Notes: generated from the letters alone by a model not told the origin. A DNA stretch of 64,000 bases from Caballeronia catudaia (GCF_001544755.2 NZ_FCOF02000004.1:1-64000), one strand, 5' to 3'; positions 8,110 through 19,702 are shown, counted from the stretch's first letter. Numbers and translations are program-made.

Positions 8110-9813
8110 CTACGCCAGATCCAGCGACTTCGTCAGATCGCCGAGGGGCGCTTCGCCGTTCACGGCGAACGCGCGATCTCGCGCCGCGACGCCGTCGAGT
8201 GGCGCGAGATCGTGCACGCGCGAGATGAAGCGCAGTATCGAGTTCGTGTCGTAGACCGTGTGATCGACATAGCCTTTTTTCGCGAATGGCGAGATCACGA
8301 GCGCCGGAATGCGCGAGCCGGGGCCCCAGCGATCGCCCTTCGGCGGACCGACGTGGTCCCACCAGCCGCCGTTTTCGTCGACGGTGACGATGACCACCGT
8401 GTTCTGCCACTGCGGCCCGCGCTGGATGTGCTCGATCACGTTGGAGATATGGCGGTCGCCCGAGGCGATGTCCGCATAGCCCGCGTGCATGTTGAGATTG
8501 CCCTGCGGCTTGTAGAACGTGACGGCCGGCAGGCGGCCCGCGTCGATATCGGCGAGCAGCTTGTTCGTCGATGGATCGTCGCCGATACCTCCGTCGCGCA
8601 GATGCCGCTCGCGCGCGGCCGTGCCCGGCGCGAAGCTGGCGAAGTAATTGAACGGTTGATGGTGGTACTGAAAATCCGGCACGGCGCCGGTGTCGCGATG
8701 CTCCAGCGCGTACTGCCAGGCGCCCGAATACCACGCCCAGTCGACATTCTTGCCCGACAGACGATCGCCGATGGTCGCGTACGTCTGCGGCGGCAGCACG
8801 AGCGCATTCGATCTGTCCGCAAGGCGCGGATCGCCGCCTTGAGGAGGCGGCACGTTGCTCGGCTGGTACGGCGGGAACATGGTGTTGACCGCGTAGCCGT
8901 CGGCGGTGAGCGCGCCGTCGCGCACGAACTTGGGTGGTCCTTCGAGCGCGGATTTCGGTGAATCAGGCGCGAGCTTGAGGCGCGAGCCAGTGAGATCCTC
9001 GCCATCCACGACCGCGAGCAGCTTCGCCGCCGGACCGCTCTTCGCATCCGGGTAGAAGGGCGCTTGCGCGGAAATCAGGAAGATATGGTTGAGCCACGAG
9101 CCGCCGAACGCCGACATGAAGAAGTTGTCGCAGAGCGTGTATTGCTGCGCGAGTCCCCAGAGCCTGAGCGTGTCCGGCGAGCTGCGGTAATGGCCCATTA
9201 CGAGGCCGCCCGAATCGCCCCACGCGGCAAACTGATTGTTGCGGCCCGCGTTGATCTGCATCTGGTTCTGGTAGAAGCGATGCACGAGGTCCCGCGTGAT
9301 GACGGAATTAGGCAGCGGCGCACCGTGCGCGTCCACGATCTGGAAGGGCGCATTGCGCTGAGCGGCGATCTGCTGCTCGGTGATCGCATAGCGCTTGCCG
9401 CCGACCTCCTGCGCCTGCGGCACGAGCCCGCCCCAGATTTTCGGCAGCGTAGGCATGGGCGTGGCCCCGTCGCGGTCGAGCTGCACGTATTGCGACGCCG
9501 GCACCGCCGACAGCGGATACTGCACGCCCGGATAGTCGCCGTAGAGATTCGTGAAGCTGCGATTCTCCGCATAGATCACGACGATGTTTCGCACCTGCGC
9601 CGCGAGCGTGCGATCCAGCGCCAAGTCGGCCGTGGTCTTCGGCGTGGACGGCTTTTGTTCGAACAGGTTGCACCCGCCGAGCGACAGGCCCGCGATGCCA
9701 ACGCCTGCCGCGAGAAGCCGCCGCCGCGCGGGGTCCGCGGGTGCGTCGCCGGCTCGGGTGTCGTTGTCGTTGCTGGAGGGAAGCTCGTTCTGCGGACGGT
9801 CGTGCTCATTCAT
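8110..9813 (-). CDS. Exported phosphoesterase (acid phosphatase / phospholipase C superfamily)
   Basis: The product is 567 residues of the phosphoesterase family PF04185. The metal/nucleophile region IVVIYAENRSFTNLYGDYPG is clear, and later metal sites appear in FMSAFGGSWLNHIFLISA, DWAWYSGAW and VIVTVDENGGWWDHVGPPKG. Near the N-terminus DPARRRLLAAGVGIAGLSLGG ends in Cys (RR at about 30-32), combining a twin-arginine motif with a lipobox, so Tat export and lipid anchoring are likely. It would release phosphate from phospholipid or other organic esters in the periplasm or outside. ATG at 9813 is chosen because GAGGAG lies 8 bases upstream. The end is 4 bases from the convergent ridA end. Confidence 0.88.
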   Translation of the reverse strand: MNEHDRPQNELPSSNDNDTRAGDAPADPARRRLLAAGVGIAGLSLGGCNLFEQKPSTPKTTADLALDRTLAAQVRNIVVIYAENRSFTNLYGDYPGVQYPLSAVPASQYVQLDRDGATPMPTLPKIWGGLVPQAQEVGGKRYAITEQQIAAQRNAPFQIVDAHGAPLPNSVITRDLVHRFYQNQMQINAGRNNQFAAWGDSGGLVMGHYRSSPDTLRLWGLAQQYTLCDNFFMSAFGGSWLNHIFLISAQAPFYPDAKSGPAAKLLAVVDGEDLTGSRLKLAPDSPKSALEGPPKFVRDGALTADGYAVNTMFPPYQPSNVPPPQGGDPRLADRSNALVLPPQTYATIGDRLSGKNVDWAWYSGAWQYALEHRDTGAVPDFQYHHQPFNYFASFAPGTAARERHLRDGGIGDDPSTNKLLADIDAGRLPAVTFYKPQGNLNMHAGYADIASGDRHISNVIEHIQRGPQWQNTVVIVTVDENGGWWDHVGPPKGDRWGPGSRIPALVISPFAKKGYVDHTVYDTNSILRFISRVHDLAPLDGVAARDRAFAVNGEAPLGDLTKSLDLA

Positions 9814-10092
9814 CGACTGACTCCTCGTGAACATGTGGCTCACGCCCGATGGCGCGCGCCTGCATTATCGACACCGAAAGATGACGCGCCAGTTAAGTGC
9901 TCATTTGCTGCCCATTACGCCGGCGCACCGACTTGACCGCCCTGCGACTGACGGGTCAACTGAGCGGCAATGATGCCGCAACGACAGGTTGCGTGAAACC
10001 CGGCCGAACGGCATAGGCAAAAATTCAGAACGATGTGTGAATCGGCTTATGTCTTCTGGCCGACTGGAAACCGCAATGGAGCGTGACTAACA

Positions 10093-10887
10093 TCAACTGA
10101 ACAGAAGCTTTGCTCCGACGAGAATCAGCGCCGCGGCAAGGACGTGGCGCAGCAGCGCTTCGGGCGCCTTGGAAGACAACATGCTGCCAATGGCAATGCC
10201 CGGGATCGAGCCCACGAGGAGCGAGGCGAGCAGGCCCCAGTCGACCGAGCCGAGCATCCAGTGCCCCGCGCCGGCAATCAGCGTCAGCGGCACCGCGTGC
10301 GCCACATCGGACCCGACGATGCGAACCGTCGCGAGACGCGGATAGAGCAGGAGCAGGACGGTCACGCCGATCGCGCCCGCACCCACGGACGTGATCGAAA
10401 CCAGCACGCCGAGTATGGCGCCGGTGACGACGGTCCACGCGGCGGTGCGCACCGGGTGTTCGGGGCGGCCACGGCCTTTTTTGTAGGCGAAGCGCGCGAG
10501 CTGCGGGCGGAATACCAGTGAGATGGCGGTGATGAGGAGCGCCGTGCCGAGAATCACCTGGATCAGCCGCGCGGTTCCGGGCGCAGCAATGTCGTGCTGA
10601 TGCAGGAAGAACAGTGTGATAGCCGCGGCCGGCACGCTGCCCGCCGCGAGACGGCCGGTGATGCGCCAGTCGACCGAGCCCTTGATGCCGTGCACGAGCG
10701 TGCCGGCGGTTTTGGTCGCGGCGGCGTAGAGCAGGTCGGTGCCGACAGCGGTCGCCGGATGAATGCCGAACAGCAGCACGAGCAATGGCGTCATCAGCGA
10801 GCCGCCACCCACACCCGTCAGGCCGACCAGCAAACCTACCGCGAAGCCTGAGGCAGAATAAAGTAAGTCGATATGCGGAAATGACAT
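10093..10887 (-). CDS. Sulfite exporter TauE/SafE family membrane protein
   Basis: A 264-residue polytopic inner-membrane protein with a duplicated TauE/SafE half: GFAVGLLVGLTGVGGGSLMT with PLLVLLFGIHPATAVGTDL, then a second copy around VSITSVGAGAIGVTVL. Seven to eight hydrophobic segments are visible. The family moves sulfite, sulfoacetate or other organic anions. ATG at 10887 (MSFPHIDLLY) is preferred because the longer frame adds about 55 non-hydrophobic residues over an intergenic region. No sulfur-metabolism gene adjoins it, so the substrate is open. Confidence 0.88.
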   Translation of the reverse strand: MSFPHIDLLYSASGFAVGLLVGLTGVGGGSLMTPLLVLLFGIHPATAVGTDLLYAAATKTAGTLVHGIKGSVDWRITGRLAAGSVPAAAITLFFLHQHDIAAPGTARLIQVILGTALLITAISLVFRPQLARFAYKKGRGRPEHPVRTAAWTVVTGAILGVLVSITSVGAGAIGVTVLLLLYPRLATVRIVGSDVAHAVPLTLIAGAGHWMLGSVDWGLLASLLVGSIPGIAIGSMLSSKAPEALLRHVLAAALILVGAKLLFS

Positions 10888-11042
10888 TGCGCGCGGAGAA
10901 CCCGTCAGGCGTGGTTGGGTCGAAAAACCGTCGATGATAGCGGGTAAGCGGCGCACGTGCTGCAGGAAAGCAGCGTCGAAGGCGCCCGAGCACGATCCGA
11001 CGGTCCACGAAACACCCTTCAGATTACTTTCAGGAAGGTGCG

Positions 11043-13292
11043 ATGAATACAAAGCAACAGACGCAGGAACAGGTGCAGGAACAAATCCAGGAGTCGCAGG
11101 CGAGGCTCGCTGACGAGGCGTTCATCCCGACCGAGCATGCGAACATGCCGAGCGAGCGCCAGTTCGTGCTGAAGTCCGGCAACACGTTTGCTGTGTACGA
11201 CGCGAACGGCGACATCCGCGGCCACGACGACGGACTCTTCGTCAACGACACCCGCGTCCTTTCGGAACTCGTGCTGACCTTCGGCGGTCGAGCGCCATCG
11301 CTGCTTTCGGGCAGCGTATCGAGCGACAACGCCGTGTTCACCGCGCACCTGACGAACCGCCCGCTGCCACCGATCGGCGGTGCACGCACGCCCGAGGGCG
11401 TGATCCACGTCGAGCGCAAGCGCGTGCTCTCCGGGCACGTGCTGCACGAGAGCATCGTGCTCACGAACTACGGCACGGAGCCCTCCACGGTGCCGCTCTC
11501 GATTTCCTTCGCGGCGGATTTTCTCGACATGTTCGAGGTGCGCGGCGCGACGCGCGGCAAGCGCGGCACCTTGCGGCCGCCGGTGATCGAGAACGGCGAA
11601 GTCGTGCTGCGCTATGTCGGTCTCGATGAAGTGGAGCGCACGGCGCGCATCCAGTTCACGCCCGCGCCTGACGTCCTCTCGCCCACGCGCGCCGATTACG
11701 CGCTGCATATCCAGTCGGAAACGGCGATTTCCATGTATCTGTCGGTGACGGCGGTGACGCACGCCCTTTCCGACGCCAGCGAGGAAAGCAAGCGCAACGC
11801 AGCGGAAGCGGCGGAGTGCGCGCCCGAATCGGGTCGGCCTGCGATCCGCGACGCGCTCGTCGAGGCGCATCGCCGCATGCGCGACAGACGCCGCGCGAGT
11901 GCGCGCGTGCGGTCGAGCAATCCGCTCTTCAGCGAATGGATCGACCGTTCGCTCGCGGACCTCGGCTTGCTCACGACCGATCTCGATACCGGTCCGTATC
12001 CGTATGCCGGCATCCCGTGGTTTTCGACGGCGTTCGGCCGCGACGCCATCATCACGTCGCTGCAGATGCTCTGGCTGCATCCGACGCTCGCGCGCGGCGT
12101 GCTGCGCTTTCTCGCTGCTAACCAGGCGCGCGAGGACTCCGCGTTCCGCGATGCCGAAATCGGCAAAATCATGCACGAGACGCGCAAGAGCGAAATGGCC
12201 GCGACCGGCGAAGTGCCGTTCGCGCTGTACTACGGCGGCGTGGACAGCACGCCGCTCTTCATCGTGCTCGCGGGCGCCTACGGCGAGCGCACGGGCGACA
12301 GCGAACTGATCGACGAAATCTGGCCGGCGCTGCAGCTCGCGGCGCAATGGGTCGCGCGCCATTGCGACAAGAATCCTCACGGTCTGCTCGACTATCAGCG
12401 CGCATCGGAGCACGGTCTTGCGAACCAAGGCTGGAAGGACAGTCAGGATTCCGTCTTCCACGCCGACGGAAAATTCCCGATCGGGCCGATCTCGCTCGTC
12501 GAAGTGCAGGCGTACGCGTCGACCGCGTTTTCCACGATGGCGCGCCTTGCCCGCGAGCGCGGCGAAGACGACAGCGCGCGCGACTTCGAGCGGCGCGCGC
12601 GCCATATTCGCGAACGCGTCGAGGAGATGTTCTGGATGCCGGAGATGGAGTTCTACGGCATCGCGCTCGACGGCAAGGGCGAGCTGTGCCGCGTGTTGTC
12701 GTCGAATGCGGGGCATCTGCTTGCGTTCGATCTCGTCGAGCGCAAGCGTGGCGAGGCCGTCGCGCGTCAGCTCGAATCCACGCTCTTTCACACCGGCTGG
12801 GGTGTGCGAACGCTGGCGGCGAGCCAGCCGCGCTTCAATCCGATGTCGTATCACAACGGTTCCGTGTGGCCGCACGATACGGCGCTGTGCGCGCGCGGTC
12901 TTGCGCGCTACGGCGAACGCGGCGCCGCCGTGGGCTTGCTGCAATCGCTGTTCGAAGCGGCCGTCACCTTCGACATGCGGCTGCCGGAGCTTTTCTGCGG
13001 ATTCACGCGCCAGCGCGGCGAGCGGCCCATCGCCTATCCGGTCGCGTGCCTGCCGCAAGCCTGGGCGGCGGGCGCGCCTTTCATGATTCTGGAAGCGTGC
13101 CTCGGCATGACCGTCGACGCCGTCAACGACGAAGTGCGGATCGACCGGCCGCAACTGCCGGAGGGCATCGACTGGCTGGAAATCGGCGATCTGCGCCTCG
13201 GCGACAAGACCGCGACGGTCACCTTCCGGCGCGTCGGCGGACAGGTGATTCCTTCGGTGGACGGCGACGTGCGGGTCGTCGCGGTGCTTTGA
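11043..13292 (+). CDS. Amylo-alpha-1,6-glucosidase / glycogen debranching-type protein
   Basis: The product is 749 residues. An N-terminal beta-sandwich domain (about residues 40-260: FVLKSGNTFAVYDANGDIRG, LFVNDTRVLSEL) of the GDE_N_bis type precedes an (alpha/alpha)6 barrel. The barrel has PWFSTAFGRDAIITSLQMLW, YQRASEHGLANQGWKDSQDS and HNGSVWPHDTALCARGL, matching amylo-alpha-1,6-glucosidase family active-site segments (DG-rich and WPHD). It probably trims alpha-glucan branches or acts on another alpha-glucoside in the cytoplasm; the first 30 residues are Gln/Glu rich and not a signal. AGGAAGG precedes the ATG. No other glycogen gene adjoins. Confidence 0.85.
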   Translation: MNTKQQTQEQVQEQIQESQARLADEAFIPTEHANMPSERQFVLKSGNTFAVYDANGDIRGHDDGLFVNDTRVLSELVLTFGGRAPSLLSGSVSSDNAVFTAHLTNRPLPPIGGARTPEGVIHVERKRVLSGHVLHESIVLTNYGTEPSTVPLSISFAADFLDMFEVRGATRGKRGTLRPPVIENGEVVLRYVGLDEVERTARIQFTPAPDVLSPTRADYALHIQSETAISMYLSVTAVTHALSDASEESKRNAAEAAECAPESGRPAIRDALVEAHRRMRDRRRASARVRSSNPLFSEWIDRSLADLGLLTTDLDTGPYPYAGIPWFSTAFGRDAIITSLQMLWLHPTLARGVLRFLAANQAREDSAFRDAEIGKIMHETRKSEMAATGEVPFALYYGGVDSTPLFIVLAGAYGERTGDSELIDEIWPALQLAAQWVARHCDKNPHGLLDYQRASEHGLANQGWKDSQDSVFHADGKFPIGPISLVEVQAYASTAFSTMARLARERGEDDSARDFERRARHIRERVEEMFWMPEMEFYGIALDGKGELCRVLSSNAGHLLAFDLVERKRGEAVARQLESTLFHTGWGVRTLAASQPRFNPMSYHNGSVWPHDTALCARGLARYGERGAAVGLLQSLFEAAVTFDMRLPELFCGFTRQRGERPIAYPVACLPQAWAAGAPFMILEACLGMTVDAVNDEVRIDRPQLPEGIDWLEIGDLRLGDKTATVTFRRVGGQVIPSVDGDVRVVAVL

Positions 13293-13294
13293 AG

Positions 13295-13335
13295 CGTCGA
13301 ACGCGCGGCGCCGGTGCGGCGCCGTGCATTCGACG
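13295..13335. terminator. Strong hairpin between convergent genes
   Basis: An 18-bp stem (13295-13312 with 13318-13335, two G-U pairs) and a 5-base loop lie between the end of the glucosidase gene and the end of pobA. There is no long T run. It probably serves as a bidirectional terminator. Confidence 0.55.
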
Positions 13336-13340
13336 AGCGC

Positions 13341-15768
<2,428 letters not shown>

Positions 15769-15988
15769 GGTTGCTCCCGAGTGACGGATGAGGCGCGGCA
15801 TCGCACGACCGAAACGACGCGATGCGCGCCGGCAATGCAGTATCGTCCCGGCGCACGACCGGCTCATAGCCTGATCCTGTTCGATCCTTGCCTGTTCCTG
15901 CAAACGCGCGGGGCGGCCCCGAGCATTCCCGCGCCCGCGCGAGTAAGCTAGGCGGACTCCCTCTCATCCCGAAAATAGTCCGCGAATC

Positions 15989-16987
15989 ATGGCTTTGAAC
16001 GACACGCCCGGCCTCGCCGGAAAAGACAGTCACGACCAGCCGCAGGAGCGTCGCCACGACGGCGGGCCCGATGCTTCGCTGGATCAGTCGCGGCTCGATC
16101 TCGTCGCGCTGCTCGACCGGTTCACCGCCGGTTGCGAGGGTTCGGTCGAAACGCCGGTGCCGGGGCTGTTCCTGCATCGCATCATGAATCCTGGCGGGCC
16201 GAAGCACGGCATCCAGACGCCCGCGCTCGCGCTGATCGCGCAAGGCAGCAAGCGCCTCATGGTCGGCGACGAAGTCTATATCTACGACCCAATGCACTAT
16301 CTGGTGTCATCGGTGGATCTGCCCGTGTGCGGGCAAGTGTCGGTGGCGAGCGAATCGGAGCCGTATCTCGGCATGCGGCTCGATCTCGATGTCGAGGAAA
16401 TCACGTCGCTGATACAGGACGAGCATCTGCCGCCCGCGACGCAGGCCGACGCGTCGCGCGGCCTCTACGTGAACCGCCTCGGCAACACGATGCTCGACGC
16501 CGTGCTGCGCCTCCTGCGTCTCGTCGATACCCCCGAAGACGTGCCGATTCTCGCGCCGCTCGTGAAGCGCGAGATTCTCTATCGGCTGCTGATGAACGGC
16601 TCGGGCGCGCGGCTGCGGCAGATCGCGCTCCAGGACAGCCAGACGCAGCGCATTGCGAAGGCCATTCAGCTCTTGCGTCAGAATTTCGATCAGCCGCTGC
16701 GCGTGGAGGACATTGCGCGCGACGTGCACATGAGCGTGTCGTCGCTGCATCATCATTTCAAGGCCGTCACCGCGATGAGCCCGCTGCAGTATCAGAAGCA
16801 GTTGCGCCTGCAGGAAGCGCGCCGCCTGATGATGCTCGATATCGTCGATGCCGCCACGGCCGCGCATCGCGTGGGCTACGAGAGCGCGTCGCAGTTCAGC
16901 CGCGAGTACAGCCGCCTGTTCGGCGCGCCGCCGCTGCGCGACACCCGTCGCTGGCGCGATGCGACGGCGGCCGCGGCCGGCGCATGA
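15989..16987 (+). CDS. AraC family transcriptional regulator (YqhC-like domain layout)
   Basis: The product is 332 residues. The N-terminal half (residues about 30-200: VPGLFLHRIMNPGGPKHGIQ, ALALIAQGSKRLMVGDEVYI) is an AraC_N-type sensor (PF06719), as in YqhC. The C-terminus holds two helix-turn-helices: QPLRVEDIARDVHMSVSSLH and AAHRVGYESASQFSREYSRL. It is divergent from the aldo/keto reductase with about 220 bases between starts, so that gene is the likeliest target. It could also act on pobA 1.4 kb away, which lacks a neighbouring regulator; that is weaker. Confidence 0.88.
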   Translation: MALNDTPGLAGKDSHDQPQERRHDGGPDASLDQSRLDLVALLDRFTAGCEGSVETPVPGLFLHRIMNPGGPKHGIQTPALALIAQGSKRLMVGDEVYIYDPMHYLVSSVDLPVCGQVSVASESEPYLGMRLDLDVEEITSLIQDEHLPPATQADASRGLYVNRLGNTMLDAVLRLLRLVDTPEDVPILAPLVKREILYRLLMNGSGARLRQIALQDSQTQRIAKAIQLLRQNFDQPLRVEDIARDVHMSVSSLHHHFKAVTAMSPLQYQKQLRLQEARRLMMLDIVDAATAAHRVGYESASQFSREYSRLFGAPPLRDTRRWRDATAAAAGA

Positions 16988-17153
16988 ACAACAAAATTTC
17001 CATGAACCACTGGCCGAGCGCGCGCGAATGGTCTTGAATGGATTGCCGACAGCCGATGCGAGGGCGCTGCCGCATCGATTTATTTCATCGTCCGCGGAAT
17101 AGTGCAGCGCTTACGAACGTTCTACGGATACTTCTACAACAAGGAAAGATGAA

Positions 17154-17534
17154 ATGAAGAAGCGCATCCAGATGTTCGCCGCTGCCGCAACGGTCGCAAC
17201 CGTGTTCGCGTCGCTTGCTTCGTCCGCCTATGCCGCGGCGCCGAAGGAAGCCAACGGCATGTACGTCGATGAAAACGGCATGACGCTCTATACCTTCGAC
17301 AAGGACACGAAAGGCGGCCCGAGCGCCTGCACCGGCGGTTGCGCGCAGGCGTGGCCCGCCGCGATGGCGAGCGATTCGGACAAGCCGAGCGGCAAATGGA
17401 CCATGGAATCCGCCGATGGCGGCAAGCAATGGGCCTACGATGGCAAGCGTGTCTATCGCTTTGCGAAGGACACGAAACCCGGCGACAAAAACGGGGACAA
17501 CTTCCGCGACGTCTGGCACGTCGTGAAGCCCTGA
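17154..17534 (+). CDS. Secreted repeat protein, COG4315 / Lipoprotein_15 type
   Basis: The product is 126 residues. The signal peptide MKKRIQMFAAAATVATVFAS ends near AYAAAP. Two copies of the secreted repeat follow: GMTLYTFDKDTKGGPSAC with TGGCAQAWPA, and KRVYRFAKDTKPGDKNGD. The Y-x4-D signature (YTFDKD, YRFAKD) defines this periplasmic family of unknown function. Two cysteines in ACTGGC may form a disulfide. AAGGAA precedes the ATG. It is the first gene of an apparent unit with a lipoprotein, an ECF sigma factor and its anti-sigma, and may be a target of that sigma factor. Confidence 0.88.
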   Translation: MKKRIQMFAAAATVATVFASLASSAYAAAPKEANGMYVDENGMTLYTFDKDTKGGPSACTGGCAQAWPAAMASDSDKPSGKWTMESADGGKQWAYDGKRVYRFAKDTKPGDKNGDNFRDVWHVVKP

Positions 17535-17634
17535 CGTTTCGGACACGGGCAAGGGACGGAAAACACGCGCGACGCGGCGGACTTGCGGAATAAACCAGCG
17601 AGTCCGCCAGTCTTTCAATCAATGGGTAAGGATC

Positions 17635-17775
17635 ATGAAACGATCGATCGGAGTGACGGCGCTCCTGTTCGCGCTCGGCCTCGCATGTGGCGTGGCGGGA
17701 TGCGCGAGCGGCACGCAAAGTACGCCGGGATCATCGGGTGCGCCGAGCGCGCCGGCAGGCGGAGGCAGCTACTGA
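17635..17775 (+). CDS. Small lipoprotein ahead of the ECF sigma gene
   Basis: This 46-residue lipoprotein starts MKRSIGVTALLFALGLACGV with the lipobox VAGC at residues 20-23, followed by a short Ser/Gly/Pro-rich tail ending GGGSY. AAGGA sits 5 bases before the ATG. It lies 100 bases after the secreted repeat gene and 46 bases before the sigma gene, so it is probably cotranscribed with them. Its function is unknown; an envelope sensor or marker for the sigma/anti-sigma pair is possible. Confidence 0.7.
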   Translation: MKRSIGVTALLFALGLACGVAGCASGTQSTPGSSGAPSAPAGGGSY

Positions 17776-17821
17776 TGGCGCGGGTCTGGATCGCCTTGCG
17801 CGTGCAAGCGGGCGCACGGCC

Positions 17822-18343
17822 TTGAGCTTCGAAAGCGATCTGCTCGCCCATCTGCCGCAGCTGCGCCGTTACGCGCGCGCGCTGACGGGAGATCGCGCCT
17901 GGGCCGACGATCTCGTGCAGGACGCGACCGAGCGCGCGCTCAACCGCGCTAAATCGTTTCATGCCGGCACGAACCTGCGCGCGTGGCTGTTCACGATCAT
18001 GCGCAACTTGTATATCGACCAGTTGCGCGGGCGCCGCGATATCGCCGTCGACGATGAAACCGCGCCCTGGCGGCAGATGGCCGCGCCGCGCGGCGAAGTC
18101 GACGGTCTCGTGCTGCGCGACGTGCAGCGCGCGCTCTACTGTCTGCCGGTCGAGCAGCGTGAGGTGATGCTGCTCGTGTGTGTCGAGGAAATGAGCTATC
18201 AGGAGGCATCCGTGGTGTTGAACGTGCCGACCGGAACCGTGATGTCGCGCCTCTCGCGGGCGCGGGAGCACATGCGTGTTCTGCTCGGCGAAGAACCGGG
18301 CCGCAAGGCGTCGTCGTCGCTGAAAGTGGTGAGCCGCTCATGA
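17822..18343 (+). CDS. ECF-type RNA polymerase sigma factor
   Basis: The product is 173 residues from a TTG start (MSFESDLLAHLPQLRRYARA). Sigma region 2 is LTGDRAWADDLVQDATERAL and NLRAWLFTIMRNLYIDQLRG. Region 4 is LPVEQREVMLLVCVEEMSYQ, then EASVVLNVPTGTVMSRLSRA, the promoter-recognition helix-turn-helix. No ATG exists in frame close to region 2; the upstream open frame to 17687 overlaps the lipoprotein gene. Its stop overlaps the anti-sigma start as ATGA, which couples their translation. It likely responds to an envelope or oxidative signal released by the anti-sigma. Confidence 0.9.
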   Translation: MSFESDLLAHLPQLRRYARALTGDRAWADDLVQDATERALNRAKSFHAGTNLRAWLFTIMRNLYIDQLRGRRDIAVDDETAPWRQMAAPRGEVDGLVLRDVQRALYCLPVEQREVMLLVCVEEMSYQEASVVLNVPTGTVMSRLSRAREHMRVLLGEEPGRKASSSLKVVSRS

Positions 18344-19131
18344 CCAATCAAGACCGTCCATCCGAAGGCGGCGACCGTATGGGGCCGCCGAAGCCCGATC
18401 GGGACTTGCAGGCGCTGTCCGCCTTCATCGACGATGAACTGCATGGCGACGAGCGCGACGCCCTGGTTGCGCGCATCGCGGACGATCCCGCGAGCCAGGC
18501 GACCGTCAATGCTTATCGCGCGCAGGATAACGCGCTGCGCGCGCTGTTCGCCGATCAGACCGAACCACAGGTGGTTCGCCTCCGGCCGAGTGCGCGCGAG
18601 CGTTATCTGATCGCGGCGTGCTTTCTGGTCGTCGGCGTTGCGTGCGGATTTCTGATGCACATGCTCCTGCCCGCGCTGGGCGAAAAGCCGCGCTTCGCGG
18701 AGCGCGCGGATATCGCCTATGCGGTGTACGCCCCCGAGCAGCGGCATGCGGTGGAAGTGGCTGCATCGCAGCAGGATCATCTGGTCACGTGGCTGTCGAA
18801 GCGGCTGAATCGCGCGGTGACGATTCCTTCGCTGACCGAGTACGGGTTTCAGCTCGTTGGCGGACGCCTGTTGCCGGACGAGGAAGGGCCTGCCGCACAG
18901 TTCATGTATCAGAACGCGGCCGGCGAGCGCCTCACGCTCTACATGACGACGGCCACGATCAGGGGTAACGACAACAGGATCAGAACGCTCAAGGACGGCC
19001 AGCGCACGACGTTTTACTGGGCGTGGGACCGTGTCGGTTATGCGCTGTCGGGACAGATCGGCGAGGCGAAGCTGCAGGCGATCGCCTACGACACGTGCAA
19101 GGAGCTCGGCGGCGACCCGAAGAACTGGTGA
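18340..19131 (+). CDS. Membrane-bound anti-sigma factor
   Basis: The product is 263 residues. The cytoplasmic N-terminus (LQALSAFIDDELHGDERDAL and VARIADDPASQ) is the typical anti-sigma domain, without a Zn-binding HxxxCxxC motif. One transmembrane helix spans about 89-113 (RYLIAACFLVVGVACGFLMH). The remaining 150 residues are periplasmic and include HLVTWLSKRLNRAV, FQLVGGRLLPDEEG and TFYWAWDRVGYALSG, resembling the RsiW/FecR-like sensor part seen in similar Burkholderia proteins. It overlaps the sigma gene by four bases (ATGA). It would hold the sigma factor inactive until a periplasmic signal arrives. Confidence 0.88.
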   Translation: MTNQDRPSEGGDRMGPPKPDRDLQALSAFIDDELHGDERDALVARIADDPASQATVNAYRAQDNALRALFADQTEPQVVRLRPSARERYLIAACFLVVGVACGFLMHMLLPALGEKPRFAERADIAYAVYAPEQRHAVEVAASQQDHLVTWLSKRLNRAVTIPSLTEYGFQLVGGRLLPDEEGPAAQFMYQNAAGERLTLYMTTATIRGNDNRIRTLKDGQRTTFYWAWDRVGYALSGQIGEAKLQAIAYDTCKELGGDPKNW

Positions 19132-19165
19132 GCCGCAGCGCGTGTCAACGCGCTGCGGCTCTTTC
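19130..19165 (+). terminator. Terminator of the sigma/anti-sigma unit
   Basis: A perfect 14-bp stem (19130-19143 with 19148-19161, loop GTCA) overlaps the anti-sigma stop and runs into CTTTC. It may also serve the convergent small gene at 19180. Confidence 0.75.
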
Positions 19166-19179
19166 ATGCGCTGCCGGGC

Positions 19180-19407
19180 TTAGTAATAACGATGCGGTGC
19201 CGGCGCGGCGTGGTGATGACGCTCCCACTCGCTGCGCTGCCAGTAACGATGGCCGTCCCAGTAACGATCGCCGTGCCAGCCGACCTTCACGTGATGCGGC
19301 GCGGGATGATTCACTTCCGCCGAAGCCACGTTCGCGAGGCCCATGCCCAGCGCCGCGGCGAGGGAGGCGATCAGCAGGCTCTTCTTCGTCTTGTTCATCT
19401 TGTTCAT
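19180..19407 (-). CDS. Small exported His/Trp/Tyr-rich protein
   Basis: The product is 75 residues. The signal peptide MNKMNKTKKSLLIASLAAAL runs to about VASA. The mature part of some 45 residues is unusually rich in His, Trp, Tyr and Arg (WHGDRYWDGHRYWQRSEW, HHHAAPAPHRYY). Metal binding is a reasonable guess from the histidines. AAGGAG lies ahead of the ATG at 19407; a second Met at 19398 is an alternative. It converges with the anti-sigma gene and is followed upstream by a second small His/Tyr lipoprotein gene on the same strand. Confidence 0.7.
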   Translation of the reverse strand: MNKMNKTKKSLLIASLAAALGMGLANVASAEVNHPAPHHVKVGWHGDRYWDGHRYWQRSEWERHHHAAPAPHRYY

Positions 19408-19504
19408 GATGTTTGCTCCTTTCTCGTGTGCTCAGTCACGTGATGCGCGCAGGATGAACTGCGATTCATCGGGTAAGAGTTTGATGTTTTGATTCAGTGC
19501 GGTT

Positions 19505-19624
19505 TCAATCGCGGTAATAGCCGTGATGATGGTGCCACTCGCCACCGTCCGGCACGACGATGCAACCCGACAGCGCGCTGCTCAACAACACGCCCAACGC
19601 TGCAAGGATCGCTAGTTTCTTCAT
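19505..19624 (-). CDS. Very small His-rich lipoprotein
   Basis: This 39-residue protein begins MKKLAILAALGVLLSSALSG, with the lipobox Cys at 21, and has a short tail containing four consecutive His and ending GYYRD. AGGGAG lies just ahead of the ATG at 19624. It shares the His/Tyr-rich tail of the neighbouring exported protein. The promoter region lies between it and the Rrf2 gene, where a palindrome is found at 19687-19702. Function unknown; metal binding is inferred from composition. Confidence 0.65.
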   Translation of the reverse strand: MKKLAILAALGVLLSSALSGCIVVPDGGEWHHHHGYYRD

Positions 19625-19686
19625 GGGTTTCTCCCTGTGAATCCATGGAGATCAATTTAGCGGTTGACAAAATGACAAGCCGTGTT

Positions 19687-19702
19687 CGTTTGTAAGCAAA
19701 CG
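19687..19702. promoter_or_regulatory. Palindrome between the small lipoprotein and Rrf2 genes
   Basis: CGTTTG-TAAG-CAAACG is a 6-bp inverted repeat in the intergenic region between the minus-strand lipoprotein and the plus-strand Rrf2 regulator, next to a TTGACA-like element at about 19663. It is a candidate operator, possibly autoregulatory for Rrf2. Confidence 0.4.
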
